Part shown: positions 51,983 through 61,318 of the stretch, piece by piece | Position numbering within the stretch: the stretch's first letter is position 1 | Layout: every line of letters begins with the position of its first letter | Source: Ruminococcus sp. HUN007 | GTDB taxonomy: Bacteria; Bacillota; Clostridia; Oscillospirales; Ruminococcaceae | Direction of reading: 5' to 3' | Assembly: GCF_000712055.1 (NCBI RefSeq) | Contig: NZ_JOOA01000002.1 | Location: forward strand, 1,302,001 to 1,366,000 | DNA length: 64,000 nucleotides | The notes under the pieces: generated by a model | Databases searched by the model: none | The model's input: only the letters and a program-made list of their open reading frames with translations | Told to the model about the DNA's origin: nothing | Translations under genes and position numbers: made by a program

Positions 51983-53078
51983 AGCTTAAACACAGTCCGA
52001 GAACCGTAAAAGCGGTATGTACCGATCCGTCGGCGATCTCGATCTCGATATAATGGGTCTGATTGAGCTCAGACGCCATTATTTCCTTATACGCTGCATA
52101 GTCGCCCCATCCTCCGGAAAAGTCACCGTCAAGATCACAGCACGGCTTTCCGTCGAGTCTCACGGAATAGATGCCGCTTCTTGAATCAGCAGTCCGAAGA
52201 TATACAATGCCGATGTTACGGGCTATGACTTCAAAACAGATCCTTCCCTCCTGGGTCGTTGTCCAGCTGTGAGGAAACTGCGGACTGACATCTGAAGGCC
52301 AGAAGCCGGTGCACAGTACAGGATTTATATCACGGTTGTCGAAAAACTTTGCATTATCATATTTCTCATATGATTCAATGATCTCATAATACTCCGGCTC
52401 ATCGGAAAATGTTTCGGAAAACACCTTGTCCATGTATGAGTTTATGAGTTCTGCGACAAGCGCATGGCCTGCTGAGGAAGGATGTATCTCATCCGGTGAA
52501 ATGTTTTCCCACTTAAGCTTCCCCGCCTGAATTTCGGGCCAGATAGCATCAGCATAGCTGATCATAGGCAGATCATAAAGCCAGCCCGTTTCGGAATGAT
52601 ATTTCTGAAAACTATCTCCTTTTGAATCCACCATGAAAAGAAGGATAACAGCAGGCTCTGAATCATGACAGAGTATCTTTTTCACAAGGCTTCTGTACGA
52701 ATCAATATTTATGCTTTCATCGGTATCATTCACTGAAAATTCCACAATGACGATATCAGGATCATGAGTGAGAAGATCACGTCCGGCGCGATGGACCCCT
52801 ATGTAGGAATCAGTCGCCCCGATACCGCAGTTTACATAGTTTACAACTGTCCACGGAAACTTATCCCTCCACCAGTCGTAGGTAAGCTCCGCATAGGACT
52901 CTCTCCGCGAATCTGCATGACAGCCATGAGTGACAGAGCCGCCTATGACTGAGAATGTAATGGTCTCTCCACGGGCGGCTCTCTTTATTGCAGAGTAAAG
53001 ACGGCTTTTATTGCCTTCGCAAAGAACTGACCTTTGTTTCATGGGCTCAGTTGCAATAATTCCGTTACTCTCCATCAT
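51981..53078 (-). CDS. SGNH/GDSL-type hydrolase (probable carbohydrate esterase)
   Basis: 365 residues without a signal peptide. N-terminal SGNH fold: block I SVIGGSVTHGCHAD (nucleophile Ser), Gly/Asn block NCGIGATDSYIG, VEFSVNDTDE (block III Asn), and PDEIHPSSAGHALVAE (catalytic Asp and His). The last 130 residues form a probable beta-rich domain (WPSDVSPQFPHSWTTTQEGR). Likely deacetylates an oligosaccharide in the cytoplasm; the exact substrate is unknown. Its start overlaps the 3' end of the AraC gene by 14 bases, so the two are co-transcribed and the regulator probably senses the related sugar. Confidence 0.82.
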   Translation of the reverse strand: MMESNGIIATEPMKQRSVLCEGNKSRLYSAIKRAARGETITFSVIGGSVTHGCHADSRRESYAELTYDWWRDKFPWTVVNYVNCGIGATDSYIGVHRAGRDLLTHDPDIVIVEFSVNDTDESINIDSYRSLVKKILCHDSEPAVILLFMVDSKGDSFQKYHSETGWLYDLPMISYADAIWPEIQAGKLKWENISPDEIHPSSAGHALVAELINSYMDKVFSETFSDEPEYYEIIESYEKYDNAKFFDNRDINPVLCTGFWPSDVSPQFPHSWTTTQEGRICFEVIARNIGIVYLRTADSRSGIYSVRLDGKPCCDLDGDFSGGWGDYAAYKEIMASELNQTHYIEIEIADGSVHTAFTVLGLCLS

Positions 53079-53967
53079 CTGTCTTTAACTCAATATTCTT
53101 TTCAAGCCATGACTTACGGTACTTGTAAGGAGTGGTTGACTCGATCGCCTTGAACTGCTTGTTGAAATAGCAGGTGTCATAGAATCCACAGGCAGCAGAG
53201 ATCTCCTCAAGTGTCTTGTCAGAATACTTAAGCAGCCATTTCGCATTTCCGATACGCTTCTGCATTATGTACTTGGCGATCGTTATGCCGTAGGCTTTCT
53301 TGAATTCCTTGGTAAGATGGAACTTGCTGATATTGAATTTTTCACATATTGTTTCAAGATAAATATCTGTAGTGTAATTCCTGTTTATATATCTTCTTAT
53401 CTCGGCCAGTTTTCTTACTATCTGTGAATTGTATATCGTATCATTCTTCTTGAATGTCATCATCAGAGTAAGAAGATCTACTATAAGCTTTGATGAACGT
53501 ACTTCAGTGGATGAATCATGTCTGGTATTTATCTCGATCAGCTGACGCATAAGATCCTCGAAAGGATCAATAATATCGGGATGGATAACATTAATATACG
53601 CATTGGCAAAATATTCGTAGTATCCTCGTGCTGTCGGCCCGTTGAAATGCAGCCAGAGCAGTTTCCACGGTTCACTCAGACTGCTTTTATACGAATGCGG
53701 CTTAAGGCAGTCGATAAGGAAACAGCAGCCCTTGGTAAGTGTATACGACCTGTTGTTATACACCAGTTCGCCCTTGCCGTCAAGAACGATCACGAAGAGA
53801 AAGGAATCGAGATTATCACGGATCGTGTTATACGGTTTGATAACATCAAGATAACCGATCTCCTGCACATAGAAAAAAGTTTCCTTTACCGAAGCACTTA
53901 CAGTGCTCATTATGCGGTACGAATCCTTGGTGTAGTTGCTTTTGAAACTGTCAAACAAACTATCCAT
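53065..53967 (-). CDS. AraC-family transcriptional regulator
   Basis: 300 residues. N-terminal cupin-like ligand-binding domain (FLFVIVLDGKGELVYNNRSY, then LIDCLKPHSYKSSLSEPWKL, typical of AraC_binding) and a C-terminal double helix-turn-helix (LETICEKFNISKFHLTKEFK and LEEISAACGFYDTCYFNKQF, ending TTPYKYRKSW). ATG at 53967 follows GGAAGTGAG; in-frame starts further upstream (54042) lack a good site. It would activate a sugar-utilisation operon, most simply the overlapping esterase gene. Confidence 0.92.
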   Translation of the reverse strand: MDSLFDSFKSNYTKDSYRIMSTVSASVKETFFYVQEIGYLDVIKPYNTIRDNLDSFLFVIVLDGKGELVYNNRSYTLTKGCCFLIDCLKPHSYKSSLSEPWKLLWLHFNGPTARGYYEYFANAYINVIHPDIIDPFEDLMRQLIEINTRHDSSTEVRSSKLIVDLLTLMMTFKKNDTIYNSQIVRKLAEIRRYINRNYTTDIYLETICEKFNISKFHLTKEFKKAYGITIAKYIMQKRIGNAKWLLKYSDKTLEEISAACGFYDTCYFNKQFKAIESTTPYKYRKSWLEKNIELKTDDGE

Positions 53968-54085
53968 TTTACGCTCACTTCCTTTTTTATCAATCATTTT
54001 CCCTGAAAGCACTGATCCGTCCGTAAACCAGTGCGAAGCCACGTGACAAATCTCCGTAAAACCGCAGACCTGATCAGCGGACTCA

Positions 54086-54931
54086 TTATTTCTTTGTTTT
54101 TATCTTCATTGAAATATCAAAACACTTAACTGAATGAGTAAGCGCTCCGAGTGAGATAATATTCACACCCGTAAGAGCTACATCACGTATATTCTCTGCA
54201 GTAACATTTCCGGATGCTTCAAGAAGTGCTCTGCCGGCTGTTATCTCAACAGCTTTTTTCATATCATCACAGTTCATGTTATCAAGCATGATAACTTCGC
54301 ATCCGCAGTCAAGAGCTTCCTTAAGTTCGTCAAGATTTCTTACTTCAACCTCGATCTTGACCATGTGACCTATCTTTTCACGGAGAGCCTTTACTGCAGG
54401 TGTGATACCGCCGTAAGCATCAAGGTGATTGTCCTTGAGCATAGCCCCGTCAGAAAGATTGTAGCGGTGGTTCTTTCCGCCGCCCACGGTAACTGCGTAT
54501 TTCTGAAGCGCACGGAGTCCCGGAAGAGTCTTTCTTGTATCAGTTACCATCGCATTTGTGCCCTTAACAAGCTCTGCACATCTGTTTGTTGCAGTTGCAA
54601 TGCCTGACATATGCTGAAGAATGTTGAGTGCTGTTCTTTCGCCCTTCAGCAGAGTTCTTGTCGAACCTGTCATTTCAGCTATGATATCGCCCTTTTTAAC
54701 ATGTTCGCCGTCTTTTATTTTTATGATGAAATCAACGTCGCCTCCGGAAAAATCAAATACGCGCTTTGCTATTTCTATACCGCAGAGAACACCGTCATCC
54801 TTGGCAACATAGTAAGCCTCACTTCTGTGAGAATCATCGAGAAGGTTGTCAGTTGTGACATCCATGTAGTTTATATCTTCAAGAAGCGCAGTCTTTATTA
54901 TATCGTCAATGTACAGCTGAGAAAGCTTCAT
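54086..54931 (-). CDS. nadC: Nicotinate-nucleotide pyrophosphorylase (quinolinate phosphoribosyltransferase)
   Basis: 281 residues; converts quinolinate and PRPP to nicotinate mononucleotide. Conserved segments GERTALNILQHMSGIAT, TDTRKTLPGLRALQKYAV, GGGKNHRYNLSDGAMLKDNH and VMLDNM followed by GVNIISLGALTHSVKCFDIS. Lies 21 bases after nadB on the same strand, one transcript. Confidence 0.97.
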   Translation of the reverse strand: MKLSQLYIDDIIKTALLEDINYMDVTTDNLLDDSHRSEAYYVAKDDGVLCGIEIAKRVFDFSGGDVDFIIKIKDGEHVKKGDIIAEMTGSTRTLLKGERTALNILQHMSGIATATNRCAELVKGTNAMVTDTRKTLPGLRALQKYAVTVGGGKNHRYNLSDGAMLKDNHLDAYGGITPAVKALREKIGHMVKIEVEVRNLDELKEALDCGCEVIMLDNMNCDDMKKAVEITAGRALLEASGNVTAENIRDVALTGVNIISLGALTHSVKCFDISMKIKTKK

Positions 54932-54951
54932 AGATAAGTTCCTTTCTTTTA

Positions 54952-56400
54952 TCAGATTATTTCCCTGAGAATGAGATAAGCAATTGTGATCAGAGAGTTT
55001 GCCTCAACATAGTCTCTGTTTACACAGTAGTCCTCGGAATGGATGAGTTTTCTGAGTTCCTTGACTCTTTCAAATCCGCGGACTGCAGCTTCCTTGTCAG
55101 GAATAACAAAGGCACTTTCCTGCATGATCTTTCTTACCTCTGTTCTGATGCCCTTAGGGATCACCGGCTTGTCCTCGTGTGAATCAAACTTATGCTCTGC
55201 AAAATCCTTAGGAACGCTTTCGGCACATGCTGCTATATGTGCTGCCGCATGTCTTGAGAATACAAGAGCTTCAAGCAGTGAGTTGCTGGCAAGTCTGTTG
55301 TTGCCGTGTACGCCTGTGTGTGAGCACTCACCTGCTGCGTAGAGACCTCTTATCTTGGTCTGTGCATTCTTGTCAACGTTGATACCGCCCATAAGGTAGT
55401 GCTGACACGGGAATATCGGGATCCAGTCCTTTGTGAGATCGAATCCCTGGTCAAGAAGATTCTTGTAGATCATCGGGAATCGGTTTTTAAGGAATTCAGG
55501 ATCCTTGTGTGTTATATCGAGATAAAACTCAGTGGAGTTCTGTTTTCTGCTTTCATGAATAATGGAGTGTGAAACGACATCACGCGGAGCAAGTTCAAGT
55601 CTGTCATCGTAATTATGCATGAATCTCTCGCCGTGATAGTTGCGGAGGTAAGCGCCCTCGCCTCGTACAGCCTCGGAAATGAGGAAACATTCACGTGTCT
55701 GTCTGTTGTTGAATGCTGTAGGATGGAACTGAACATAGCTTAAGTTCTTTATGTCAGCACCCATGTCATAGGCCATTGAAATACCGTCACCTGTTGCGAT
55801 GGCTGAGTTTGTGGTAAATTCATAGACACGTCCTATACCGCCTGTAGCCATTATAAGGAAATGGCTGTTTACTGCAGTGTATCCTTCTTCGTTAAGAAGG
55901 TTTACTGAAAAACCGGTATCGGTCTTGACTGCTTCACACATCAGTGTGTTTTCGAGTATTGTAACATTAGGAAGTGACTTGGCCTTGATGATGAGCTTGT
56001 CAACGATCTCGGCACCTGTCGCATCTTTATGGTGGAATATTCTGTGTCTGCAGTGACCGCCTTCAAGAGTGCGGTGATAGGTTCCGTCAGGATTCTTGTC
56101 AAAGTCAACGCCGAACTTAATGATATTTTCTATGTCGTATGCTGCTTCGCTTACAAGAATGTGCAGTGTTTCACTGTTGTTTTTAAAGCCTCCGGCAATA
56201 AGTGTATCGTTCTGATGCAATTGGATATTGTCATTAGGAGAATTGTAAACGCCTGCGATACCGCCCTGCGCAAGTGCGGAGTTGCAAAGCTTCAGCTCCC
56301 TTTTTGCAATTACAAGTACTTTAAGATTTTCAGGGAGATTGATAGCCGCATAAAGACCGGCTGCTCCGCTTCCTGCAATAATTACATCATAATTATTCAT
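54952..56400 (-). CDS. nadB: L-aspartate oxidase
   Basis: 482 residues. FAD enzyme making iminoaspartate, the first step of de novo NAD synthesis. N-terminal dinucleotide fold VIIAGSGAAGLYAAINLP, LCNSALAQGGIAG, TGGIGRVYEFTTNSAIATGD, HPTAF, and GGINVDKNAQTKIRGLYAAGE. ATG at 56400 has TGGAG nine bases before; the longer frame from 56424 has no site. Forms an operon with nadC. No nadA (quinolinate synthase) in the window, so the middle enzyme must come from elsewhere. Confidence 0.95.
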   Translation of the reverse strand: MNNYDVIIAGSGAAGLYAAINLPENLKVLVIAKRELKLCNSALAQGGIAGVYNSPNDNIQLHQNDTLIAGGFKNNSETLHILVSEAAYDIENIIKFGVDFDKNPDGTYHRTLEGGHCRHRIFHHKDATGAEIVDKLIIKAKSLPNVTILENTLMCEAVKTDTGFSVNLLNEEGYTAVNSHFLIMATGGIGRVYEFTTNSAIATGDGISMAYDMGADIKNLSYVQFHPTAFNNRQTRECFLISEAVRGEGAYLRNYHGERFMHNYDDRLELAPRDVVSHSIIHESRKQNSTEFYLDITHKDPEFLKNRFPMIYKNLLDQGFDLTKDWIPIFPCQHYLMGGINVDKNAQTKIRGLYAAGECSHTGVHGNNRLASNSLLEALVFSRHAAAHIAACAESVPKDFAEHKFDSHEDKPVIPKGIRTEVRKIMQESAFVIPDKEAAVRGFERVKELRKLIHSEDYCVNRDYVEANSLITIAYLILREII

Positions 56401-56536
56401 AATTTTGTCTCCAGAACACGGCACACGAAAGATGCACTGATCTTTCCGCAGACATCCTTAAAAAGCAGGATAACGTGATTTGTCAGCGATCGTCCCGGAT
56501 GTGCCGGATGATATTTTCAAAAAATTGTACATTTTT
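56401..56536 (-). promoter_or_regulatory. nadB 5' leader
   Basis: About 130 transcribed bases between the promoter and nadB. No ORF or known riboswitch was recognised. Confidence 0.4.
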
Positions 56537-56588
56537 ATTATACCACAGGCTATGCTTAAATTCAATAAAAAAATTCAATTTAAGCATA
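56537..56588 (-). promoter_or_regulatory. nadBC promoter overlapped by a 38-bp palindrome (candidate operator)
   Basis: On the minus strand, -35 TTGAAT (56560-56565), 17-base spacer, -10 TATAAT (56537-56542). The plus-strand palindrome TATGCTTAAATTCAAT (56551-56566), AAAAAA, ATTCAATTTAAGCATA (56573-56588) pairs at 15 of 16 positions. Its promoter-proximal arm covers the -35 and part of the spacer, so a bound dimer or tetramer would block transcription. It differs from the palindrome over pnuC, so a different regulator may act here. Confidence 0.7.
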
Positions 56589-56690
56589 AATTAAATACTA
56601 CATTATATAATCTAAATCACAAAAACGGACCCGTTTTTATATAAAATAATATCCATTTGAATGAAAATAAATTTTTAACCTTGAATTAAT

Positions 56691-56719
56691 TTGACAATAT
56701 CTGTGTTATGAGATAGAAT
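56691..56719 (+). promoter_or_regulatory. Promoter of the GH5 gene
   Basis: -35 TTGACA (56691-56696), 17-base spacer, -10 TAGAAT (56714-56719). The 5' UTR of about 175 bases contains CTGCAGA/TCTGCAG and GAGAAACAC...GGTGTATTCTC inverted repeats, the outer one resembling ends of the dispersed element family. Confidence 0.7.
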
Positions 56720-56901
56720 TATTCTGTAGAGATTTAACCCAAAAACAAAAATACAATTATGCTTTTGAGAAACACTGAACCGTGTACATACCGCACATTG
56801 CGGACACACATCAGAATTACTGCAGAATATCGCCAAATCATCTGCAGCACCACGGCCGGTGTATTCTCCGACACAGTAAAATTATAAAGGATGAGTGTAA
56901 A

Positions 56902-58857
56902 TTGACTGGAACTAAAAAAATAACAGCAGCCCTTCTTTCACTCTGCCTTATCTGCGCATCATTCTCTCTGAACGGCTGCAGCCAGACAGATGAGAATACA
57001 TCCGTCACGGACACACGTTCTTCCGGCAGCTCTGCTGACAATGACGACAGTGAAGAGGAAGATACCTCCGATGGCGAATCATCACAGGATTCTGATGAAG
57101 AAAGCAGTTCCGATGATGATGACAGCGATAAGGAGAAAGAAACAAACAAGAACAAAGACGGTAAAGGCTCCGGCGAGGATGCTGATACCAAAAAGATCGC
57201 CTTTACTTTAAAGAACGGTAACAGCTGGCCGGAAGGAAACATTAACATTTACCAGCTCGACGGCACTGTTACAAACAACCAGTCCGCAGCGATAAGCGAC
57301 TGGAAAGTAACGGTTCCTGTAAACAAGGACATCGACGTCAAGAATTCATGGGGACTTACCTGGGAGCTTGACGGAAGCACACTTATTATCAAGCCGGACA
57401 ACAACACCGGCAATATTCTTCCTAACGGAAGCATAAACTTCGGCATACAGATCGCATCGCCTGAAGATATAAGTGCAAAGGAAGCCGTATTTACCGCAAA
57501 GAATACATCGGCTTCAAACAACGTACAGAACGGACAGAACAACAACAACAATAACAATAATAATAATAATAACGAAAACCAGAACCAGAACAATAATCAG
57601 AACAGCGGACAGACATCCTCACCGAATGCCAAGGATGTTCCTGCTCCTTCAACAGATGACTGGCTCAGTGTTGAAAAGAATAAGATCGTTGATTCAAACG
57701 GTAAGGAAGTATGGCTTACCGGATGCAACTGGTTCGGCTACAACACCGGTACAAACATTTTCGACGGACTCTGGAACGCTGATCTGAACACATCTGTAAA
57801 CGCCATTGCAGACCACGGTTTCAATCTTATCAGAATTCCTATCTCAACCGAACTCGTAAATCAGTGGGAGGACGGTACCTATCCGCAGGCAAACTTCAAC
57901 CAGGCTACAAACTCCTATCTCGTGGGAATGAACAGCCTTGAGATATTCAACTACGTTATCGGTCAGTGCCGTGCCAACGGTATGAAGATCATGATCGATT
58001 TCCACTGTGCAACAACAAACGCCGCAGGTCATAACTATCCGTTATGGTGCGACGACAAGATATCAGAAAAGGACTACATCAGAGCCCTTGAATGGATCGC
58101 TTCAACATACAAAAATGACGATACTATCATCGCCATCGACCTCGAAAATGAACCTCACGGGAAGCCTGATGAGAAGCCTCGCGCAAAGTGGGATGATTCA
58201 AAGGATTCCGACAACTGGAAGTACATTGCTGAAAAGGCCGGTCTTGCAGTTCTGAACAAGAACCCTAACCTGCTCGTCATGGTCGAAGGTATTGAGTGCT
58301 ATCCTGTTGACACTAAGAAAAACGGTAATTACAAGTCCACAGACAAGTCTGACTACTACTTCAACTGGTGGGGCGGAAACCTCCGCGGCGTAGCAGACCA
58401 TCCTGTAGACCTCGGCAAGTATAACAACAAGCTCGTTTATTCACCTCACGACTACGGCCCGACAGTTTACGAACAGCCGTGGTTCGAAGGCAGCTACACA
58501 TTCGATTCCCTCATGGATGACTGCTGGCGCGACAACTGGTTCTACATCTACGAACAGAAAAAAGCTCCGCTCCTCATCGGTGAATGGGGCGGCTTCATGA
58601 AGGAACCAAACCTCACATGGATGACCTACTGCAGAAAACTCATCAAGGAAAACAAGCTCCACCACACATTCTGGTGCTTCAACGCAAATTCCGGAGATAC
58701 AGGCGGACTTGTACTTGATGACTTCACAACATGGGACAACGACAAGTACGAATTCGTAAAGGAAGTTCTCTGGCAGACAGACGACGGCAAATTCATCGGC
58801 CTCGACCACCAGATCCCACTCGGAGAAAACGGAATTTCACTTTCAGATTATCGCTGA
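56902..58857 (+). CDS. Lipoprotein GH5 cellulase with CBM-like module
   Basis: 651 residues. Start TTG at 56902 with AAAGGATGAG upstream (an ATG at 56891 ends after four codons). Signal peptide with lipobox LNGC (Cys26), so membrane-anchored on the outside. Then a Ser/Asp/Glu-rich linker (about 30-100), a beta-sandwich module of about 100 residues with FTLKNGNSWPEGNINIYQLD and WKVTVPVNKDIDVKNSW resembling family 2-like carbohydrate-binding modules, a poly-Asn linker (12 N in a row), and a GH5 catalytic domain: GCNWFGYNTGTNIFDGLWN, IAIDLENEPHG (acid/base Glu), LLIGEWGGFM (nucleophile Glu). This fits an endoglucanase (GH5_1-like). No dockerin, so it acts on the cell surface independently of a cellulosome. 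Confidence 0.93.
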   Translation: MTGTKKITAALLSLCLICASFSLNGCSQTDENTSVTDTRSSGSSADNDDSEEEDTSDGESSQDSDEESSSDDDDSDKEKETNKNKDGKGSGEDADTKKIAFTLKNGNSWPEGNINIYQLDGTVTNNQSAAISDWKVTVPVNKDIDVKNSWGLTWELDGSTLIIKPDNNTGNILPNGSINFGIQIASPEDISAKEAVFTAKNTSASNNVQNGQNNNNNNNNNNNNENQNQNNNQNSGQTSSPNAKDVPAPSTDDWLSVEKNKIVDSNGKEVWLTGCNWFGYNTGTNIFDGLWNADLNTSVNAIADHGFNLIRIPISTELVNQWEDGTYPQANFNQATNSYLVGMNSLEIFNYVIGQCRANGMKIMIDFHCATTNAAGHNYPLWCDDKISEKDYIRALEWIASTYKNDDTIIAIDLENEPHGKPDEKPRAKWDDSKDSDNWKYIAEKAGLAVLNKNPNLLVMVEGIECYPVDTKKNGNYKSTDKSDYYFNWWGGNLRGVADHPVDLGKYNNKLVYSPHDYGPTVYEQPWFEGSYTFDSLMDDCWRDNWFYIYEQKKAPLLIGEWGGFMKEPNLTWMTYCRKLIKENKLHHTFWCFNANSGDTGGLVLDDFTTWDNDKYEFVKEVLWQTDDGKFIGLDHQIPLGENGISLSDYR

Positions 58858-58876
58858 TAATTCAAAACAAACATAA

Positions 58877-58915
58877 AAATGCTTCGCATCACAGAGATGC
58901 GAAGCATTTCTTTTT
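58877..58915 (+). terminator. Intrinsic terminator of the GH5 gene
   Basis: Perfect 14-bp stem AAATGCTTCGCATC (58877-58890) / GATGCGAAGCATTT (58896-58909), then TCTTTTT. Confidence 0.92.
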
Positions 58916-58923
58916 GTCATTAC

Positions 58924-58954
58924 TTCAACTTGTGCAAATTTTGCACAAGTTGAA
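58924..58954. repeat. 31-bp perfect palindrome between convergent genes
   Basis: TTCAACTTGTGCAAA (58924-58938), one central base, TTTGCACAAGTTGAA (58940-58954): 15 of 15 paired with a one-base centre. No T-run, so not a terminator as DNA is read, and too short a loop for an RNA hairpin of full length. It looks like a protein binding site or a repeat core. Confidence 0.7.
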
Positions 58955-59041
58955 ATTTGTGATAAATTATAGTCATTATTCACAGATTGAGTTAGTGTCA
59001 AAATGGCACATACTTATTTCTGTACGAAGGTTCCCGCCGTA

Positions 59042-61132
59042 TTATTCACCGTCATTTGAAAGACTTACTATAACTTCCGGAACAAGGTTTGCAGGAAGCT
59101 GTTCGTATCTTACAAACTCGAATGTGAAGTCGCCGAGACCTCTTGTTGTCTGTCTGAGGTATGTAGCGAAGTCATGCATTTCCCTTACAGGTACATCAGC
59201 GAGGATCTCTGTCATGCCTTCCTCTTCAGCCGGGTTCATGCCAAGCATACGTCCGCGGCGCTTGTTGAGTTCACCCATAACGTCACCTGTCTTGTCGTCT
59301 GAAACACGTACTGAAAGACTTCCGATTGGTTCAAGAAGAACCGGGTCAGCCTGCTTGAGTCCTTCCTTGTATGCGATTGAAGCAGCAGTCTTGAATGCCA
59401 TTTCAGATGAGTCAACCGGATGGTATGAACCGTCAACGAGAATAGCCTTGAGTCCTACCACAGGGCAGCCTGCAAGAACACCCTTCTTCATGCTTTCCTG
59501 AATACCCTTTTCAACTGCCGGGAAGTAGTTCTTAGGAACCGCACCGCCGAATACTCTTTCTTCGAACACGAGTTCGTCACCTACTGTAGGCTCGAATTCC
59601 ATCCATACATGTCCGTACTGGCCGTGACCGCCGCTCTGCTTCTTGTGCTTGCCTTCAACCTTTACCTTCTTTCTGATCGTTTCCTTGTAAGGTATCTTAG
59701 GAACTGTAAGTACAACGTCGGCACCGAACTTTTCCTTGAGCTTTGAAGCTGCTATTTCAAGATGCTGGTCGCCGAGGCCGCTTAATATCTGTTCAGTTGT
59801 TGAAGGATCCTGTTCATATTTAAGTGTAGGATCTTCTTCAAGAAGCTTTGCGATACCAGCAGATATCTTGCTTTCATCGCCCTGTGCCTTAGCCTTTACA
59901 GCCATTGAGTAGCACGGAGCCGGATACTGTACAGCATCGAACTTAACTGTTCTTGAAGGATCGCAGAGAGTATCTGATGTGCTTATATCTGTCTTGACTG
60001 CTACAACAATGTCACCTGCATTAGCACTATCAACTTCTTCCTGCTTCTTGCCAACCATGTTGTAAAGCTTGCCTATCTTGACATTCTGGCCGCTTGTGGA
60101 ATCAAATACTGTATCACCTGACTTAAGCACACCGGCGTAAACCTTGATGTATGACATCTTTCCTACGAAAGGATCGACTGTTGTTCTGAATACGAATGCT
60201 GCAAGCGGATCAGAAACCGTACAGTTTATTTCAACCGGATCACCGTTTTTATCTTCAGCCACCGGCTTTGCTACTTCAAGCGGAGAAGGAAGAAGAAGTG
60301 AGATCTCCTTTAAAAGCATGTCTATTCCGGCAAGTGATTCAGCAGATGTTGCGATTACCGGAGTGATCTTGCCCGCATTTACACCCTTGTGGATACCGTC
60401 TATAAGCTCCTTCTGAGTAAATGCTGTTCCTTCAAAGAACTTTTCCATAAGTTCATCATCAGTTTCAGCAACGGCCTCACTGATAGCCTGGATAAGACCG
60501 TCAAGTCTGTAGTCCATTTTGTCGGCTATATCGCCTTCAGGCATATCTGTTTCAACAGCTTCACCCTTGTCGTTGTATTTATAAGCCTTCATCTCGATAA
60601 GATTGATGTAGCTTGAAATGCTTCCGTCCCTGATGACCGGAACAACTACCGGACACACTGTAGGACCGAAAGCGGTCTTGAGCTCTGTAAGAGTATTATA
60701 GAAATTTGCATTAGGATCGTCAAGCTTTGTTACGATGAATACTCTTGACTTTCCGAGCTTTTCTGCAAATTTATAAGCTTTTTTTGTACCTACCTTAACC
60801 CCTGACTTGCCTGATACTGTTATCATGACAGAGCCGGCTGCAGTAATACCTTCACGCATTCCGCCTTCAAAATCAAAAAGGCCCGGAGTGTCGATGAGAT
60901 TTACCTTTATTCCTTCTGTAACGAAGTTGGCTATTGATGTATTTATTGAAACTTTTCTCTTGATTTCTTCCGGATCAAAGTCACAAACAGTGTTTCCTTC
61001 TTCTGTCTTTCCAAGACGTTCTGTAACCCCTGCCCTGAAAAGTAATGCTTCAGCAAGCGAAGTCTTGCCTGAACCGTTATGTCCTGCAAGAGCGATGTTT
61101 TTAATAGTTTCTGCATTGTTAGTCATAATCAC
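59042..61132 (-). CDS. Elongation factor G-like translational GTPase (EF-G2 type)
   Basis: 696 residues with all EF-G domains. The G domain differs from standard EF-G: P-loop GHNGSGKTS instead of AHIDAGKT, G3 LIDTPGLFDFEGG, G4 TKLDDP instead of NKMD, G5 SAES. Domain IV contains YKETIRKKVKVEGKHKKQSG and GHGQYGHVWMEFEP, and the end has KRRGRMLGMNP. This is the second EF-G-like class, without proven translocase function; ribosome rescue, stress translation or post-termination roles are possible. The start ATG (MIMTNNAETIKNIALAGH) follows AAAGGGGAAATGTG. Confidence 0.9.
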   Translation of the reverse strand: MIMTNNAETIKNIALAGHNGSGKTSLAEALLFRAGVTERLGKTEEGNTVCDFDPEEIKRKVSINTSIANFVTEGIKVNLIDTPGLFDFEGGMREGITAAGSVMITVSGKSGVKVGTKKAYKFAEKLGKSRVFIVTKLDDPNANFYNTLTELKTAFGPTVCPVVVPVIRDGSISSYINLIEMKAYKYNDKGEAVETDMPEGDIADKMDYRLDGLIQAISEAVAETDDELMEKFFEGTAFTQKELIDGIHKGVNAGKITPVIATSAESLAGIDMLLKEISLLLPSPLEVAKPVAEDKNGDPVEINCTVSDPLAAFVFRTTVDPFVGKMSYIKVYAGVLKSGDTVFDSTSGQNVKIGKLYNMVGKKQEEVDSANAGDIVVAVKTDISTSDTLCDPSRTVKFDAVQYPAPCYSMAVKAKAQGDESKISAGIAKLLEEDPTLKYEQDPSTTEQILSGLGDQHLEIAASKLKEKFGADVVLTVPKIPYKETIRKKVKVEGKHKKQSGGHGQYGHVWMEFEPTVGDELVFEERVFGGAVPKNYFPAVEKGIQESMKKGVLAGCPVVGLKAILVDGSYHPVDSSEMAFKTAASIAYKEGLKQADPVLLEPIGSLSVRVSDDKTGDVMGELNKRRGRMLGMNPAEEEGMTEILADVPVREMHDFATYLRQTTRGLGDFTFEFVRYEQLPANLVPEVIVSLSNDGE

Positions 61133-61266
61133 ATTTCCCCTTTATGTAGATTTGTACAAAATATTATGTTAGTTATTATATCACTTTTGTTTTTTTAACA
61201 CAATACATAATTAAAAATTTCATTCCAATAGATAAAATAATTATAATGTGTTTGTACACAACGCAC

Positions 61267-61296
61267 AAAAAGCGGACCCGTCACGAGTCCGCTTTT
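61267..61296 (-). terminator. Intrinsic terminator after secA
   Basis: Perfect 10-bp stem AAAAGCGGAC (61267-61276) / GTCCGCTTTT (61287-61296). On the minus strand it is followed by TTTTT. It lies just after the secA stop. Confidence 0.88.
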
Positions 61297-61318
61297 GTAA
61301 TTATAGTTTGTATAGTTA

